Assembly (NCBI GenBank): GCA_964403415.1
Contig: CAYOFF010000001.1
Location: 620,001 to 684,000 of the forward strand
Direction: 5' to 3'
DNA from: CAYOFF01 sp964403415
GTDB taxonomy: Bacteria; Patescibacteriota; Gracilibacteria; Absconditabacterales; Absconditicoccaceae
Length of the DNA: 64,000 bases
Shown here: positions 23,859-35,814 of the stretch, in pieces
How positions within the stretch are numbered: position 1 is the stretch's first letter
Layout of the letters: each line of letters opens with the position of its first letter
The notes under the pieces: model-generated
What the model was told of the DNA's origin: nothing
Database searches by the model: none
What the model saw: only the letters and a program-made list of their open reading frames with translations
Translations under genes and position numbers: made by a program

Positions 23859-25430
23859 TTATTCGCTTGATCCTGATTTTGCAACATACACTTCGAGGTT
23901 TTTGAGTGCTGTGGTGTTGTGTTGGAGTACGAAGGTCATTGTATCTACTTGTCCGATGAAGACGAGTTGGTTGACATTGTTTCCGCTAGGTGTGCCTATA
24001 CACTCATAGACAGTGGTTGCGGGTGATGCATCATTTGCGGCTTGCCATGGGTAGATGTCGAGCTTGTAGATACATTTTGCGTCACCTATCATGATGGGTG
24101 TTTCTAGTATCTCTCCGTTGTAGCGGATTCATTTTTGTGAAAAATATATGGTGTATCCTCTTACTGAGGGAAGTGAAAGTGTCCCAGAGACAACCCATGC
24201 TGGTGCCGTTGTGGGAGCACTAGTAGGTGAGGGGAGAGGATTGCCAGATGGTGGTGTCGTGGGTGTTCCTGTGGTGCCTGCTGTTGGAGAACCTGCGGTA
24301 GCAGATCATGCAGGAGGTGTTGCTGTTCCAGTAGTGGTAGGAGTTCAGGGTGCTGTAATAACTTGCTGTTGTGCAGTTCACGTACCAGTAGTAGCACCGT
24401 CTGTTCATCAGATGTATCTTTGTGGGAAGTAGGTTAGTCTCGTTCCAAGTCTGATGAGGATAGTACATGTAGCGGGTGACATGATGCTTGAAGGACCTGA
24501 AAGTGTAGCTATCCATAGTCCTTGTTGCTGTTCTTGGAGACGTAATGACGTGACTGCTGTCATACGAGAGTTGAGGTCATAGCAGTAATCCTGATATTTT
24601 TCTTTGACGGCTTCTTCTATAGTGGGTTTATCCAAGAAACGGATCATAGACGTAAATGATGTCCATTCAGGCTTGCTAGGCGAAAGATAGAATCATACAC
24701 GATTTTTGAAGATAGCTACTCGTGTTTTGGTCTCTGGGAGATTGAAGTAGCTTATGCCAGCAGAAGAAACAAACGTCTCTGGTTTGGTTTGTTCAAATCG
24801 TGTTTGGAGTGCTTCACAGTCCTTGAGGGTGTCTCATTTTTTACATACAAATGGACTAATTGTGAATATGGTAGGATCGTTTCAGGTAAGCGTAGTGTCT
24901 TTGAGTATAAGATCACCGTTGGCTGATGTATCTACCGTAAACCCTTTGCTCATAGAAAGATCGAATGCTATGGAGCTACTCTGGAACCAATAGAAGGAGT
25001 CATTGTTGCTAGGATCGTTGGCATCGCCACCTTGGTTATCGGACTTTTGGCCAATGATGTCGGTGACGGTGATGATTGTCATCCCGTTTTTTGAGTTGGT
25101 TACGGTTCCTTTGACCTGTACGGTTCCGGTCCACTGGGAAAGATCAAGTGTTGTACTTTTGAGCCCAAATTTTTCTTGCTGAGCGGTAACGAGTACGTGT
25201 GAGTACTCTTTGAGATCGGTAGATCCGCGGATTTGTCCTCCAAGAATGATAGTACTTCCATCTGTATAGACGCTACCAGACTGTGACTGAGCGGCAGAGT
25301 CGTCTTCTGAGAAGAGCGTATTGAAGAGGTATCGTACACCGAGTATACCGAGGACGACTACGAGCGTGATTCCTATGATAAACTGAAATGCTCATTGTTG
25401 ACGTTGTTTTCTAGGACCATAAGCGTGCAT
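23859..25430 (-). CDS. Membrane-anchored exported protein of unknown function (523 aa)
   Basis: 523 aa. Start ATG 25430 gives a charged N-terminus (MHAYGPRKQRQQ) and one membrane helix (FQFIIGITLVVVLGILGVRYLF), so most of the protein lies outside the membrane. The first half is beta-rich (SGSVYTDGSTIILGGQIRGS). A Thr/Pro/Ala/Gly low-complexity linker is at about residues 350-415, then a C-terminal domain with two Cys (AKCIYKLDIYPW, VYECIGTPSG). No enzyme motif recognised. It lies in a minus-strand run between the DUF3127 gene and yidD-fmt. A surface or envelope role is inferred. Confidence 0.72.
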
Positions 25431-25492
25431 GAGGGCGATGGAATGACAAAATAAATGTACGAATCAAACGGTAAAACGGAGAACCGTAAAAC

Positions 25493-25843
25493 TTAGAATG
25501 GTAAGTCTTCGTCTACTTGTTGGTATGATGGTGTAAATCAGGCGGTGTCGCTAGCTGCACCGGATCCGTTGTTGTTAGCTACTGCATCTATTTTCCATGC
25601 ACTAATGCTATTGAACCATTTTCCGTTGTACTGGTTTGCTTTGTAGTTGATGCCTACTTTGACAAATGTTCCGATCTGAAGCCCGTCTAGCAGAGCTGTT
25701 TTATCTTTGAATAGGTCTATAGCAAGAGATGATTTCCATTCTTTGTCACTTACTTCTTCGACAACAAATGTACGCTTGCGGAGGCCTTGACTTCAAACGG
25801 TTTCTTCTGAACCGATGTACGTGATCTTTCCTTCGATATTCAT
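25493..25843 (-). CDS. DUF3127-type OB-fold nucleic-acid-binding protein (SSB-like)
   Basis: 116 aa: MNIEGKITYIGSEETVGS, RKRTFVVEEVSDKEWKSSL, then NQYNGKWFNSISAWKI and an acidic tail ending DEDLPF. This matches DUF3127 proteins, which have an OB fold. The DLPF-type acidic end resembles the partner-binding tip of bacterial SSB. It is directly downstream of dnaE (63 bp), which fits a replication or repair role. It may be the SSB equivalent here; that is inference. Confidence 0.78.
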
Positions 25844-25906
25844 GGGGTGTTCTATGTAAGATAAACTAAAAAAAACAAAAAGTAAGTATGGATGTAAGTC
25901 AGGAAC

Positions 25907-28882
25907 TTAGGTAGTATGATTGAAGAGTTTTTGGAGGAGTTCTTTTCATGTTGGACTAACGAATCTAGGTTTTTCTCAGATATGAACTTCCTGGTCACCT
26001 GGGTGTTTGGTAATGATTTCGCGTACATGATCAAGTGTCTTTATGTCTTCTGGTAGTGGGAAGCGGTCTGTTTTGAGTGGTTTGATAAATTCGCTGTCAT
26101 CTCGTGTATTAGGGGGCGTTTGGTCTGTAGTTTTATCTATAAGTGAGTTGGTGTCAAGGCGCTCCGATGGTTTTTGATCTCGTGTTGGAATGTCGGGTGT
26201 AGTTACCGGTGTCTGCGCGGTTTGTGGTGGTGCTGAGAGCGCATTTGCTTCGTATCTGGCTTTTCTGATGGCACTTACGGTGCCCTCTTCAGAGAATGAG
26301 CCAGATCTTTTGAGCTTCTCACGGAGTTTCATAATGTCGAAACCAGCAATGAATTCTATTCTTGTGGATTTTCATTTTCGTCATTTGATTTGGATGACAT
26401 CCATGGGGGCGAGATCGCAGCTGCTTTGCATATAGAACTCGATCTCGCCGGAGATGTCTTCCACTTTGAGAAAATACCCTCATCTCATCCCTCTGGAGAT
26501 CTCTTTGACCATACCTAAGATACGAAACTCACCGAAATTTTCGGTGTCTCTGACCATATTTGCCATATTGTTTTTTTGTTTGATATATGAGAAAATACCA
26601 TCAAGTGGATGGGCAGAGATAAGTGTCTTGTAGAGTTCAAACTCGTACCTGAGGTCTTGGAAAGGATCCTCAGAGACACCAACTTGTTTGAGGGTAATTT
26701 CTGTCTGGCCAATATCTTCGTCATCAAAGAGTCACTGCGTGGTAGCGGCGTTGCCGGTACTCTTGACTCGGTCCAGTATCCCCTGCATATTGGCAAGAAG
26801 CTGATAGCGATCTCCAAATCTGTCTCGTCATCATGACTTGATAAGTGACTCGACAGATTTTTTGTTGATGTACTGTTTACACCTCTTACAAAAATCAGTT
26901 AGTGAGGTGAAGTCGCCGTGCTGCGTTCTTTCTTCTTCAATGCCTCTAGCGATATCTCATCAGATGCCTTTGATGGAGAGAAATCATAGTTGGATGGCTC
27001 AGTCTACCGCCGAGATATGCTCGAACGACCTATTCACGTCCGGAAGTTTGACTTCAAATCACTGGAGTTTGATCTCGTCTATGAACTTGGCAAGTTTCTC
27101 GGTGTCTTCTTCGACGGATCTTAGGAGAGCAGCGTGAAACTCGAGGGGGTGGTGTGCTTTGAGATATGCGGTCTGATAGGAAATATATGCGTAACAGGCC
27201 GCATGTGATTTGTTGAATGAGTAGTCAGCAGCAGGTTCGATCATCTTCTCATAGATCCACTGTGCTGTTTCTGGCTTGTAGTCTCTGTAGGTTCCTGCTT
27301 TTTGGATAAATTCGACTTTGATTTTTTCGATTACCTCTCTAATTTTTTTACCAACTCATTTTCTGAGATTATCAGCCTCTGCCATTGAAAATCAGGCCAT
27401 GGCTTGCACAATACGCATCAACTGTTCTTGATAGACAGGAATACCGTATGTAATGGTCATGAATGGTGCGAGATCTTCTTCGAGTTTGCGTTGTTCGTCT
27501 TTTGCTGTTTCTTCGCTATATGTCTGGGTCAGTGTTTGTACTAGCTCGGGATCAGCGTATCTTACTGCTTGGATGCCATGTTTTCTGTCTACATAATGGG
27601 GAATATACTCCATCGGTCAGGGACGATAGAGAGATACCATCGCAATAAGATCATCAAATACTGTAGGTTTGAGCTTTTTGAGCCAGTTCTTCATGCCATC
27701 TGACTCGAACTGGAATACTCATGATGTGTCTCCCGTGTGGAATATTTTTTTGAAGGTGTATTGATCGTCGAGTGGGGGATGGAAAAGCGTGGTTTCTAGA
27801 AATTCCTGAAACATGTGTTCGAGCTGCCTTCCTTCTCTTTTTGCTTTGGCATTGAGGATTTTGATGGTGTTTTTGATGATCGAAAGATTTCTGAGCCCGA
27901 GGAGATCCATTTTGAGGAGTCCTACATTCTCGACGGTGGGGCCGTCATACTGTGAGACAATTCTTGTTTCGTCTCTTTCGGTTTTGCCATTTGTATTTGG
28001 TGGGTACTGAAGTGGCGTAGAACGTACTGCGGGTTCGGGTGCAATGATCATGCCACAGGCGTGAACACCGGTCTGTCTGACGGTTCCTTCGAGGCGGGCT
28101 GCGAGCGTGACGACGTGTTTGATTCTTTCGTCTGAAGCGAGCAGGGCTTTGAGGTCGTCGTTGGAGGCGATTGAGTCTTCGATGGTTTTGCCAGTGACGA
28201 GGGCAGAAAGTTTGTTGGATTGCTCGAAGTTGACTCACATGACTCTAGCGACGTCTTTGCAGGCTGCTTTTGCAGCCATGGTCATATATGTGCCGATATG
28301 CGCGACTTGTTCGTTGCCGTATTTCTCTCTAATATATACAATGACTTTTTCTCTTTGGATATCTTCAAAATCTGAATCAATATCTGGCATACTGATACGT
28401 CATGGGTTGAGAAATCTTTCGAAAATGAGATCGTACGTAAGGGGGTCGAGATCCGTGATACCTATAAGATAGGAGAGGAGGCTTCAGGCGCATGATCATC
28501 TTCCAGGCCCTACAACGATTTGCTGATCTCTCGCTCGGTTGATGTAATCTTGTACAACAAGGAAGTAGGTGTTGTAGTGCATTTCATGAATGACTTTGAG
28601 CTCGTATTCGAGACGTTCGATGTATTCGCCGTATGATTTCCCAGAGATAGGATCTACGGTATCGCTATATTTTTGGATAAGCTCTTTTTTGTGAGCGGTA
28701 TAGGTCGCTCTGGTCGCTTCTCGTAGTTCGTCTAGGGATGTCTCGTTGACTTTTTTGGTGAGTTGGCCTTGGTCGGTTTTTTTGACATAAACCAAAATAT
28801 CTTCCGTGGTGAAGGGAAGAGTGAATCTCGTGACGAGCCCTTGATAGCTCAAATAACGGAGTTCAAACTCAAAAATATCCAT
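25907..28882 (-). CDS. dnaE: DNA polymerase III alpha subunit lacking the N-terminal PHP domain
   Basis: 991 aa, against about 1150 for typical DnaE. Landmarks: YFLVVQDYINRARD, VGPGRGSCAGS (three of these Gly by UGA), the catalytic Asp pair in ISMPDIDSDF, the third Asp in LLKMDLLGLRNL, SLYRPGPMEYI, YGIPVYQEQLMRI, FNKSHAACYAYISYQT, a helix-hairpin-helix region (GFLSIKGIGG), and a C-terminal OB domain (FRILGMVKEISRGMRGYFLKVED). The usual 270-residue N-terminal PHP domain is absent: the in-frame stop TAG at 28928 closes the frame only 15 codons upstream of ATG 28882 (GTG 28891 is an alternative), and the upstream DNA belongs to the deacetylase gene. The replicative polymerase must therefore lack PHP or get it in trans. 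Confidence 0.93.
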
Positions 28883-28964
28883 ACGTGTCACTGTATAGAT
28901 TTGGAGGTGTAATTCAATCAGGAGAGACTATTGACTCTCTATAAGAAATACTTTTTTTAATGTT

Positions 28965-29690
28965 TTAGAAAAATCCTGAACTGATACCATCGAAATCCTC
29001 GATCCCGAGGCCGTGCGAGTAGAGTTTGTATCATTCCCCATATGGTGATCAGATCTGTGTGCCATGAAGGATGTGTCTCGCACGAATGTGCTCAAATCAT
29101 CGACCGTTGGTTGGGTGCTGGGATGCGTAGCTTTGGAATGCTTGCATCTTGGCTTGAAATGCTTCTGTCTCCAATGCAACAATAAGATCAGGCTCGAAGT
29201 CATGTCGAATCATATAGTGGAGGAGGAGTCTAGGTTTGTGCGGAGCAAGGCTTGAGTCGGGGTATTTGGTAAGACCTGCGAAAAAAATACTGTTTTTGAC
29301 GAGTGTTGCAGCGTTTTCGTGATCAGGATGCCTGTCTCGTGTTCGTGGCATAAGAACAATTTCGGGCGTGTAGGTTCTGATAAGATCTACGAGAATAGCT
29401 CTATGTTCGGGTGTGTCGGTGATAGCTCCGTCTTGGAATCAGCAATTGTGTCTCGTCGTACATCAGAGAATGTGTGCAGCGTCTTGTGACTCCTGAAGCC
29501 TTGTACTTGTGTCTCCGTGCGTAGAAAGCTGCGAAGGACTGAGATCTATAATGATATTGTTTTTGCCTTGCTGACTTGTCTTCCATAAAATCCCTCCGCA
29601 GCCGATTTCGATGTCGTCGGGGTGAGGTCCGATAGCGAGGATATGTGAGGAGTACGTGGTGGTTTTTGTTGCAGAGATGTGAAGGGGCAT
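28965..29690 (-). CDS. PIG-L family deacetylase (LmbE/BshB-like)
   Basis: 241 aa. Start ATG 29690, with an upstream TTG at 29705 possible. HILAIGPHPDDIEIGCGG carries the zinc-binding HPDD motif of the LmbE/PIG-L family, and RDRHPDHENAA carries the second His/Asp set. Family members remove acetyl from GlcNAc-type sugars in GPI, mycothiol, bacillithiol or antibiotics; BshB1-like proteins are closest in style. No bacillithiol partner genes are visible here, so the substrate is unknown. Adjacent to dnaE with 82 bp between, same strand. Confidence 0.82.
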
Positions 29691-29726
29691 GATATGTGTG
29701 GTCAATAGAGTAAGTGAAAATAGTAA

Positions 29727-31055
29727 CTATGCAGTGTGTGTGGAAAGGAACTGTTGACTAAATGCGAGTCCTTTGTCGATACAAGATATACTAAAGTTTT
29801 CATCTACGCCATGCATGTGACAGTCTTCATTTGCAAGATCAACGACGATGACGGTCTGTCAGAGCAGATCTTGGAAAAGTCCGGTAACAGGGATAGCTGC
29901 TCCGCAGTATCTCAGGATGGGGGCGCGACCATAGATGGTCGAGAGAATGTCGCGCGCTTCTTGCACCTTGGGGTGATCGGTGCGCAGCGTGATAGCGTCG
30001 TAGGCATCGCTCATCTCGATAGTATGATCTACATATGCGGGGAGTTGAGACGTAACTCGCTGAGAAAAGAGCTGCATCATCTGCTGCGCATCCTGTCCCG
30101 GCGCAAAACGGAAATTGATTTTTGCCATGGTTTGCGCCGGTATCGCATTGCGATAGCCATTACCGGTGTATCCTGACTGTATTCATGAAATTTCGATCGT
30201 AGGTAGCAAACCGTTTGCTGTCACAGGATCGTATCCATCTGGTGTATAGAGTGCTTTGATTCCGGTGATATGCTTGGTCTCTTCAAATGAAAAAGGGACG
30301 TGTGTATTGTTTTCTTTCTGCTCTGGCGTGATAGGAGCTACACTGTCGTACCGTCATGGAACGGCAATCATTGCTTTGTCATCATAGAGCTTGCCGAGGA
30401 GATGACTCATTTCATACGCACTACTTGGAGCAATATTGCCATAGAGTCCTGAGTGAAGATCATCGCTTGCTGTACGCAGCGTCAGTGTCAGATTACATCC
30501 ACCTCTAAATGCTGCAATGAGTGTAGGTGTGTGATCTCCGATAATTTCACCATCTGAGATGAGTGTATAGTCGGCTTTTAGCAGATCTTTTTGCTCGTTG
30601 ATAAATCTTTCGAGGTGTGGCGATCCTGTTTCTTCATCTCATTCAATCATGAAGACGATATTGTACTTAAGGGTTCCTTGGCTGATAAGATCTAGGACCG
30701 TAGCAATGTGAATCATAATTTGTCCTTTGTTGTCGACGACACCGCGTGCGTAGAGGCGTCAGTCTCTTTCACTGAGTACAAAGGGGTCGTTGGTCCGTCC
30801 TTCACTGAGATCAGCAGGCTGTACATCATAGTGACCATAAATAAGCACCGTTTCGTAGGATGGATCTGTGATATATCTGGCTACGACGATAGGATTACTA
30901 TATCCCGTGATTGCTTGTGCGGTAAATCCATGTGTACTGAGGAGATCTACCAAAAATCATGCCGTACGTGTCATATCTTCTTTGTGATCTGGATCTGTGG
31001 AAATGGAAGGGTAGGAGATGAATTGGGTGAGGAGGGAGCGATAGGAGGAGGTCAT
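29727..31055 (-). CDS. M20 family metallopeptidase (dipeptidase/carboxypeptidase type)
   Basis: 442 aa. Start ATG 31055 (TSSYRSLLTQFISYPSIST) is the usual M20 beginning. Metal motif YGHYDVQP, catalytic Glu in MIEGDEETGSPH, dimerisation-domain text SDDLHSGLYGN, and the C-terminal HGVDENFSI with the last metal His. This fits the CNDP/Acy1-like M20 group, which hydrolyses dipeptides or acylated amino acids in the cytoplasm. It lies 148 bp downstream of the decarboxylase operon on the same strand; an A/T-rich TATAAT (31127-31132 on the minus strand) may give it its own promoter. Confidence 0.85.
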
Positions 31056-31202
31056 GGATTGGATGGAATAGAAATGAAAGATCAGTCAATAAGTTAAGCA
31101 TTTATCGGTATTTTCTTGTTTTGTAAATTATAATATATAGGGGTATGTTGTAGTATCATTAGAATATAACTATCAGATGCAAGTTAAATAAGTGTGTATC
31201 GG

Positions 31203-32774
31203 TTATAGAAATGATGATATGTAGCGAATATGACTTACGAGTTGTTTTGGTATTTCGTAAGTTATTTCACTGTCTTGATATGATTTTGATGTACTGTTTT
31301 TGAATGAGTCAGTAGATGTGTAGAGATCTCAGAGTTTAATAACTTCTAAAAGTAATTCGTTAATGTCTTCTAGTGTGGTAAAGGGATTCATGAGAGAACA
31401 TCTTAAATACACTCTTTCTTGGAATATGGTTTTCACAATATAGAATTTTCATTTTTTTAGTAAAGCTTTTCTGATGTTGATCTGTATGCTATTAAGTTTT
31501 TCATGCTTTAAAGGAGTCTTGGGGAGATATCTAAATAGTACTATGTTTGATTCTGGAGCTACACCGAGCTCTAGTGATTCATATTTCGCTATCTGTGCAG
31601 CAAACTTTCTTGCTAAATCAAATCTAGAGGTAATATATTCGCTGTAAATGTTTGTTCAGTGTGTCATGAGGCCGAAATATAATTTGAATATCATAGATGA
31701 TTTTGTGCACTCAAGAGATCTTTTGGAGACATCATAGAAGTGATCATCTGTTTTGTGGTTATCATACAAGTAAGGAGCAGCGTGATCTACGGCTTTAAAT
31801 GAATTTGCTTCTTTTTTGAATATTACAGCGGTCAACAATGTAGGAGTGAGCATAAGTTTATGCATATCTCGTACAACAGAGTCAGCTCTATGTATATCTT
31901 TCAGTAGATATTTATATGTGGTACTGAGAAGTGCGGATGCTCCATGTGCTCCATCCACATGTAGTCGAATATTATTCGACGCACAAAAATCAGCTGCATG
32001 CGATATGTTTTCGTATATCCCAGGTCATGTATTACATGCACTTGCGATGTATGCAAATACGTGTTTCCCTTGTTTAAGAGCTTTTTGATAAGTGGCAACT
32101 ATGGCGTCTGATGTGACTTTTCAGGAGGCGTTGCTTGGTACTATGACTATCCCGTTTTTTCAAAGTCCTAATATTTGAGCAGATCTTCTTAAAGAATAAT
32201 GAGATTCACTGGAGCACATGATTGCTAGCTGTCTGCCATGTTTTTTTATCCCGTTTTGCCGTATGTCTCATTCTACTTGTTGTCTAGCTGCGAGCAGTGC
32301 GGTGAGACTTCAAAGTGATCCTCCTGAGGTAAAAAAACCTCCGGCAGTATTAGGTGTGTATCAGATGTGTTGAGCTAATCGTTCAATCATTTTTTTCTCT
32401 AAAATGGATGATATGGGTCATGTTTCGTAACATGACATAGAACTATTGAGAATACTCATACACATGGCGGGAATGACTTCGAGAGGAAAGGGAACTGCTG
32501 TTTGGTGTCACATGCTTTTGGGATGAAGTGTATGGTTGGAGAACGTGAGAAATTTTTTAATGAGTTCTGGGATTTCTTCAAAGTTTAGTTCTTGGGGAAA
32601 GTCAGTGGATCGAAGGTCGCACATGTCTTTAGGAGATATTTGTGGCAGAGGAATGATGTCGTCTGATCTATTCAGAGATTTTTTTATGTAATCTGCTAGT
32701 ATACTTGTACAAACGTGAATATAGTATGTCCATGTATTACTATCAAAGGCTTTGTTCATATTCGTATTTTGCAT
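31203..32774 (-). CDS. PLP-dependent group II amino acid decarboxylase (DABA/glutamate/aromatic type)
   Basis: 523 aa, ATG 32774. N-terminal region with GHQTAVPFPLEVIPAM, then the PLP phosphate-binding stretch GGFFTSGGSLGSLTALLAA, HYSLRRSAQILGLG, the Asp region IRLHVDGAHGAS, and the Schiff-base Lys at about residue 305 in DMHKLMLTP. The DMHKLMLTP form is closest to 2,4-diaminobuty rate decarboxylases rather than glutamate decarboxylases. Such enzymes turn an amino acid into an amine and CO2. It is the fourth and last gene of a tight operon with two ATP-grasp-like proteins and an M32 peptidase (16-bp spacing), which suggests a shared pathway. The substrate is unknown. Confidence 0.85.
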
Positions 32775-32790
32775 GGGTTGATAATAGATG

Positions 32791-34278
32791 TTAGTTCATA
32801 AAAGTATTAGCTTGTTGGAGTATATTGTCGAACTTGTTTCATACAATGATAAGACTTGCTTGTTTCTCATAAATATATACCGGATATATTTGGCATGAGG
32901 CGTTTAAATCTGGGTCTTTAAGTTTCTTTTGAATAGTATCATTGAAGTTAAATTTGTTGAAGTAGAGTATATTGCTATGGTTTTCTGCTGTAATTCTACA
33001 CTTGATAAATCGTTTTAACGGCATGTCTCATCCGTCTCTGCAAATATTGGGATCTAATAATACAAATTGTTTTTTGCTGGTGTCATATATCCAATCTATA
33101 CATCAATCGCCGGTGAGTCAAAATAGATCAATAAATTGTTGTGTAAGCGTATTTAGTAGGTCTATTTGTGTTGGAAGAATATTGGATCTTTGTAAAAGCA
33201 AACGAATTTCATGAGATATATATATATCTCCTATTCGTTCGTTTTGGGTGGTGAGTTGGAGGAGTGGTTCTCAAAATACGCGTCATTTTTGGTAATGTGT
33301 AGTCAGTGTTAGAGGATCGTTTGCACATATATCGAAGAAAGAATGATGTAATATATTTCCTAGAGGTATGCCAAAAATAAACTCTTCTATAATAATATCT
33401 CACATATTAAACGGGAAAGTGTTTATATTATGCATGGATGTATCTTTCTCCTTGTATTGCCGCATGTCATCTTTACGAGTAACTATGTGTATGCCTTCTC
33501 ATGATGAGCCATGTACAGCCTTAATTACTCGTTTATCTTTTCCGGTTTGTTCATATGCGTTGTCTAATACATCGGATAAATTATATCATCATGTATGAAT
33601 AACTGACTGTGAGATATAGTATCAACTTGGTATGTAATTATTGAAGATAGCTTGGAAAGCCGGAATGCAAGAGATCTCGTCCGTTACATCCAAATCTATA
33701 TTGGAACCAGATATAGGAAATGGAGGATGTAAAAATGTTTTTCATTTCAGATCTGTTGTCTTGTTGATGTCTTCTGCTCCAATCACTGTGCAGTGACAGA
33801 GGAAGATGCCTTTAGTTTTGCATTCATTCTCTATAAAATTTTTTACTTGTTGTAGTTCTTCGGTTGGGGCATATCATTTGATATCTATGTCTATTTCTCA
33901 TGTATGTGTTGCAAGCTGATTGAAGATGAGTTCTCGTTCAGGAGAAATTCTACTATTAAAATGTGAGTCAATATCTTCTGCTGTATCTTCTGCTGAGAAA
34001 GGAATATGAAAAGAAGCAAGAGATGGTAACCGGTGTGTAGTGCTGGGCATTTCTAACACTATATACTGTATGGAGGGATGATGAAACTTTTGTAATAGAT
34101 GTAGATCAGGTGATTTGTAGACTACCTGAAATACTTTATCGTATCCTTTGTCACAAAGCTGGTATGTCCCATACCGTAGATACCTTTGAGAGAATGTGTG
34201 AGGATATTTTTGTCATTCTTTTTCAAGAATATAGATTTTTTTGGGATCCGGTAAAACGATACATACTCTTGTTGCCAT
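32791..34278 (-). CDS. ATP-grasp superfamily protein (putative ligase)
   Basis: 495 aa, ATG 34278, only 5 bp after the M32 stop. N-terminal half is unfamiliar (ATRVCIVLPDPKKIYIL). The ATP-grasp core is visible: RVIKAVHGSSGEGIHIV (Lys plus glycine-rich loop), DIIIEEFIFGIPLGN (adenine-binding Glu region), and FVLLDPNICRDG (metal-binding Asp/Asn). Members join a carboxylate to an amine or thiol using ATP. The operon partners (peptidase, decarboxylase) fit peptide or amide chemistry, but no specific substrate can be named. Codon use is A/T-richer than in the flanking housekeeping genes. Confidence 0.65.
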
Positions 34279-34283
34279 TTGTG

Positions 34284-35813
34284 TTAGGAAGAAATAAGGA
34301 ATGCATATTTTTTATGTAGTGCTATAGTCATGTAGGAGGTGTCGAATGGTACTCATGTTTTTTCTATTAACTTTTTGGTGATATACGTGTTTCCATACTG
34401 GGTAACGCAGTCGTGTAATACATTGATTATTGTAGGTATGTCTAGCGATCAGCTGGTCGTGATTGTTTGTTCTGATGATCTAGCTTCTACAATATATTGT
34501 CGATAATACGCTAAGGCGGTTCCTAATGTATAAGTTGGGAAGTATCCAAACAGACCTTCTCGTCGATGTATATCTTGTAGAAATCATTCGTTGGGTGAGG
34601 TGGGCGTATGGCCGAAGTAGGCGGTATACATATCGTTTCGTATTCCTGGTAGATTAACTGGTTTTATGGACTTATCAAAGAGTGATTTTTCTATTTGATA
34701 TCTAATAAATACGTGTGTGTGATAGTGCAGTTCATCAGCTGTTGTTCTGGTAGGTCATTTGGATAGCATTAATGCAAGTAATGTGTGCAAGGGAGAACTA
34801 TCGTAGCATTCTTCCCCTTCTCCTATTGTATTTGCTATTTTACCAAGTGTTTGACTACTGAAGTGCTCATGGTGTCAGACACACAGCTCTCGGAAGCGTG
34901 CTTGAGACTCATGTAATCATAATGTAGATCATAATACTAAAGGAGTCAGTCAAAAACTCTCATGGCTACCAGCGTCATACAGACTGTGTCAAAATTCGTG
35001 AAGAAAGTAATGGTATAAGTGTTTGAGTTGGACGTTTTCTAATCTAAGTCCTATTCTTACATCACGATTTGAAATGCCTTCGCTGAAAGGATGCTGAGTA
35101 TCATCGATTCTGAACATGTCTTCAGGAAAAGCTACGTGTTTTTTTAGGATGTTGAGTATTTGGTAAGATTCTTCTTTTGTTAGATATTTGTTTAAGAGTT
35201 TTTGCCAGTGATTGTTTATGGGGAGTTTATCATAGACTATTTTCTTGCTAATGCTGGTTATGACAGGTAAGATGGAATCAAATATGTTGTCATAATCCTG
35301 TATAGTGAATCATGGTTCGTATTCATTGAGAATGGCATTATAGGGATGGTTATTGTATCCAAGAATGTCGGCTTTCTCCAATTGCAGCTCAATGACTTTT
35401 TCTATTAATGAAATTGCACCATCGTTGTCTCCGGTTTTCCTAGAATGATCTCGTGCAGCGAGTGAAAGACTTGTAATCTCAGAAAGACGTTCGAGAAATT
35501 CGTTTGGTAGTTTACTATATTTTTGAATTTCTTCTCATACTTTTCTTAACGTTCATTTTTCAAACTCATTAAGAGAATTGATAGTGGATGCTTGTTCATA
35601 CATATTCAAAAAATCCTTAGTAGTGAGGAGTTCTTTTTTCATGATTTGCAATTGTCATGCAACTTGACCTCTTAGGGTAGATCAGCGTGGTGGAAGATAG
35701 GTGTATGAGTCTCGATTCATGAGTCTTGTGGTGTAATCTATACTTGCTATGCGTTTCCAGTGTTCGAGTATTTTTATCATAGTCGGGTTGGTATGATAAT
35801 GTGCATATGACAT
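34284..35813 (-). CDS. M32 family metallocarboxypeptidase (carboxypeptidase Taq type)
   Basis: 509 aa, the usual size. Start ATG 35813, one base after the preceding TAA (TAACATG). Motifs in order: YLPPRGSTLRGQVAGQL, NHPYNAILNEYEPG, zinc motif HEFGH at residues 272-276 (Gly by UGA), third ligand region LGLHESQARFRELCVG, TADELHYHTHVFIRYQIEK, and FGYFPTYTLGTALAYYRQ. All are landmarks of M32, which removes C-terminal residues from peptides with broad specificity. Here it is embedded between two ATP-grasp-like genes, an unusual setting that suggests a maturation or recycling role rather than bulk catabolism (inference). Confidence 0.88.
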
Positions 35814-35814
35814 G

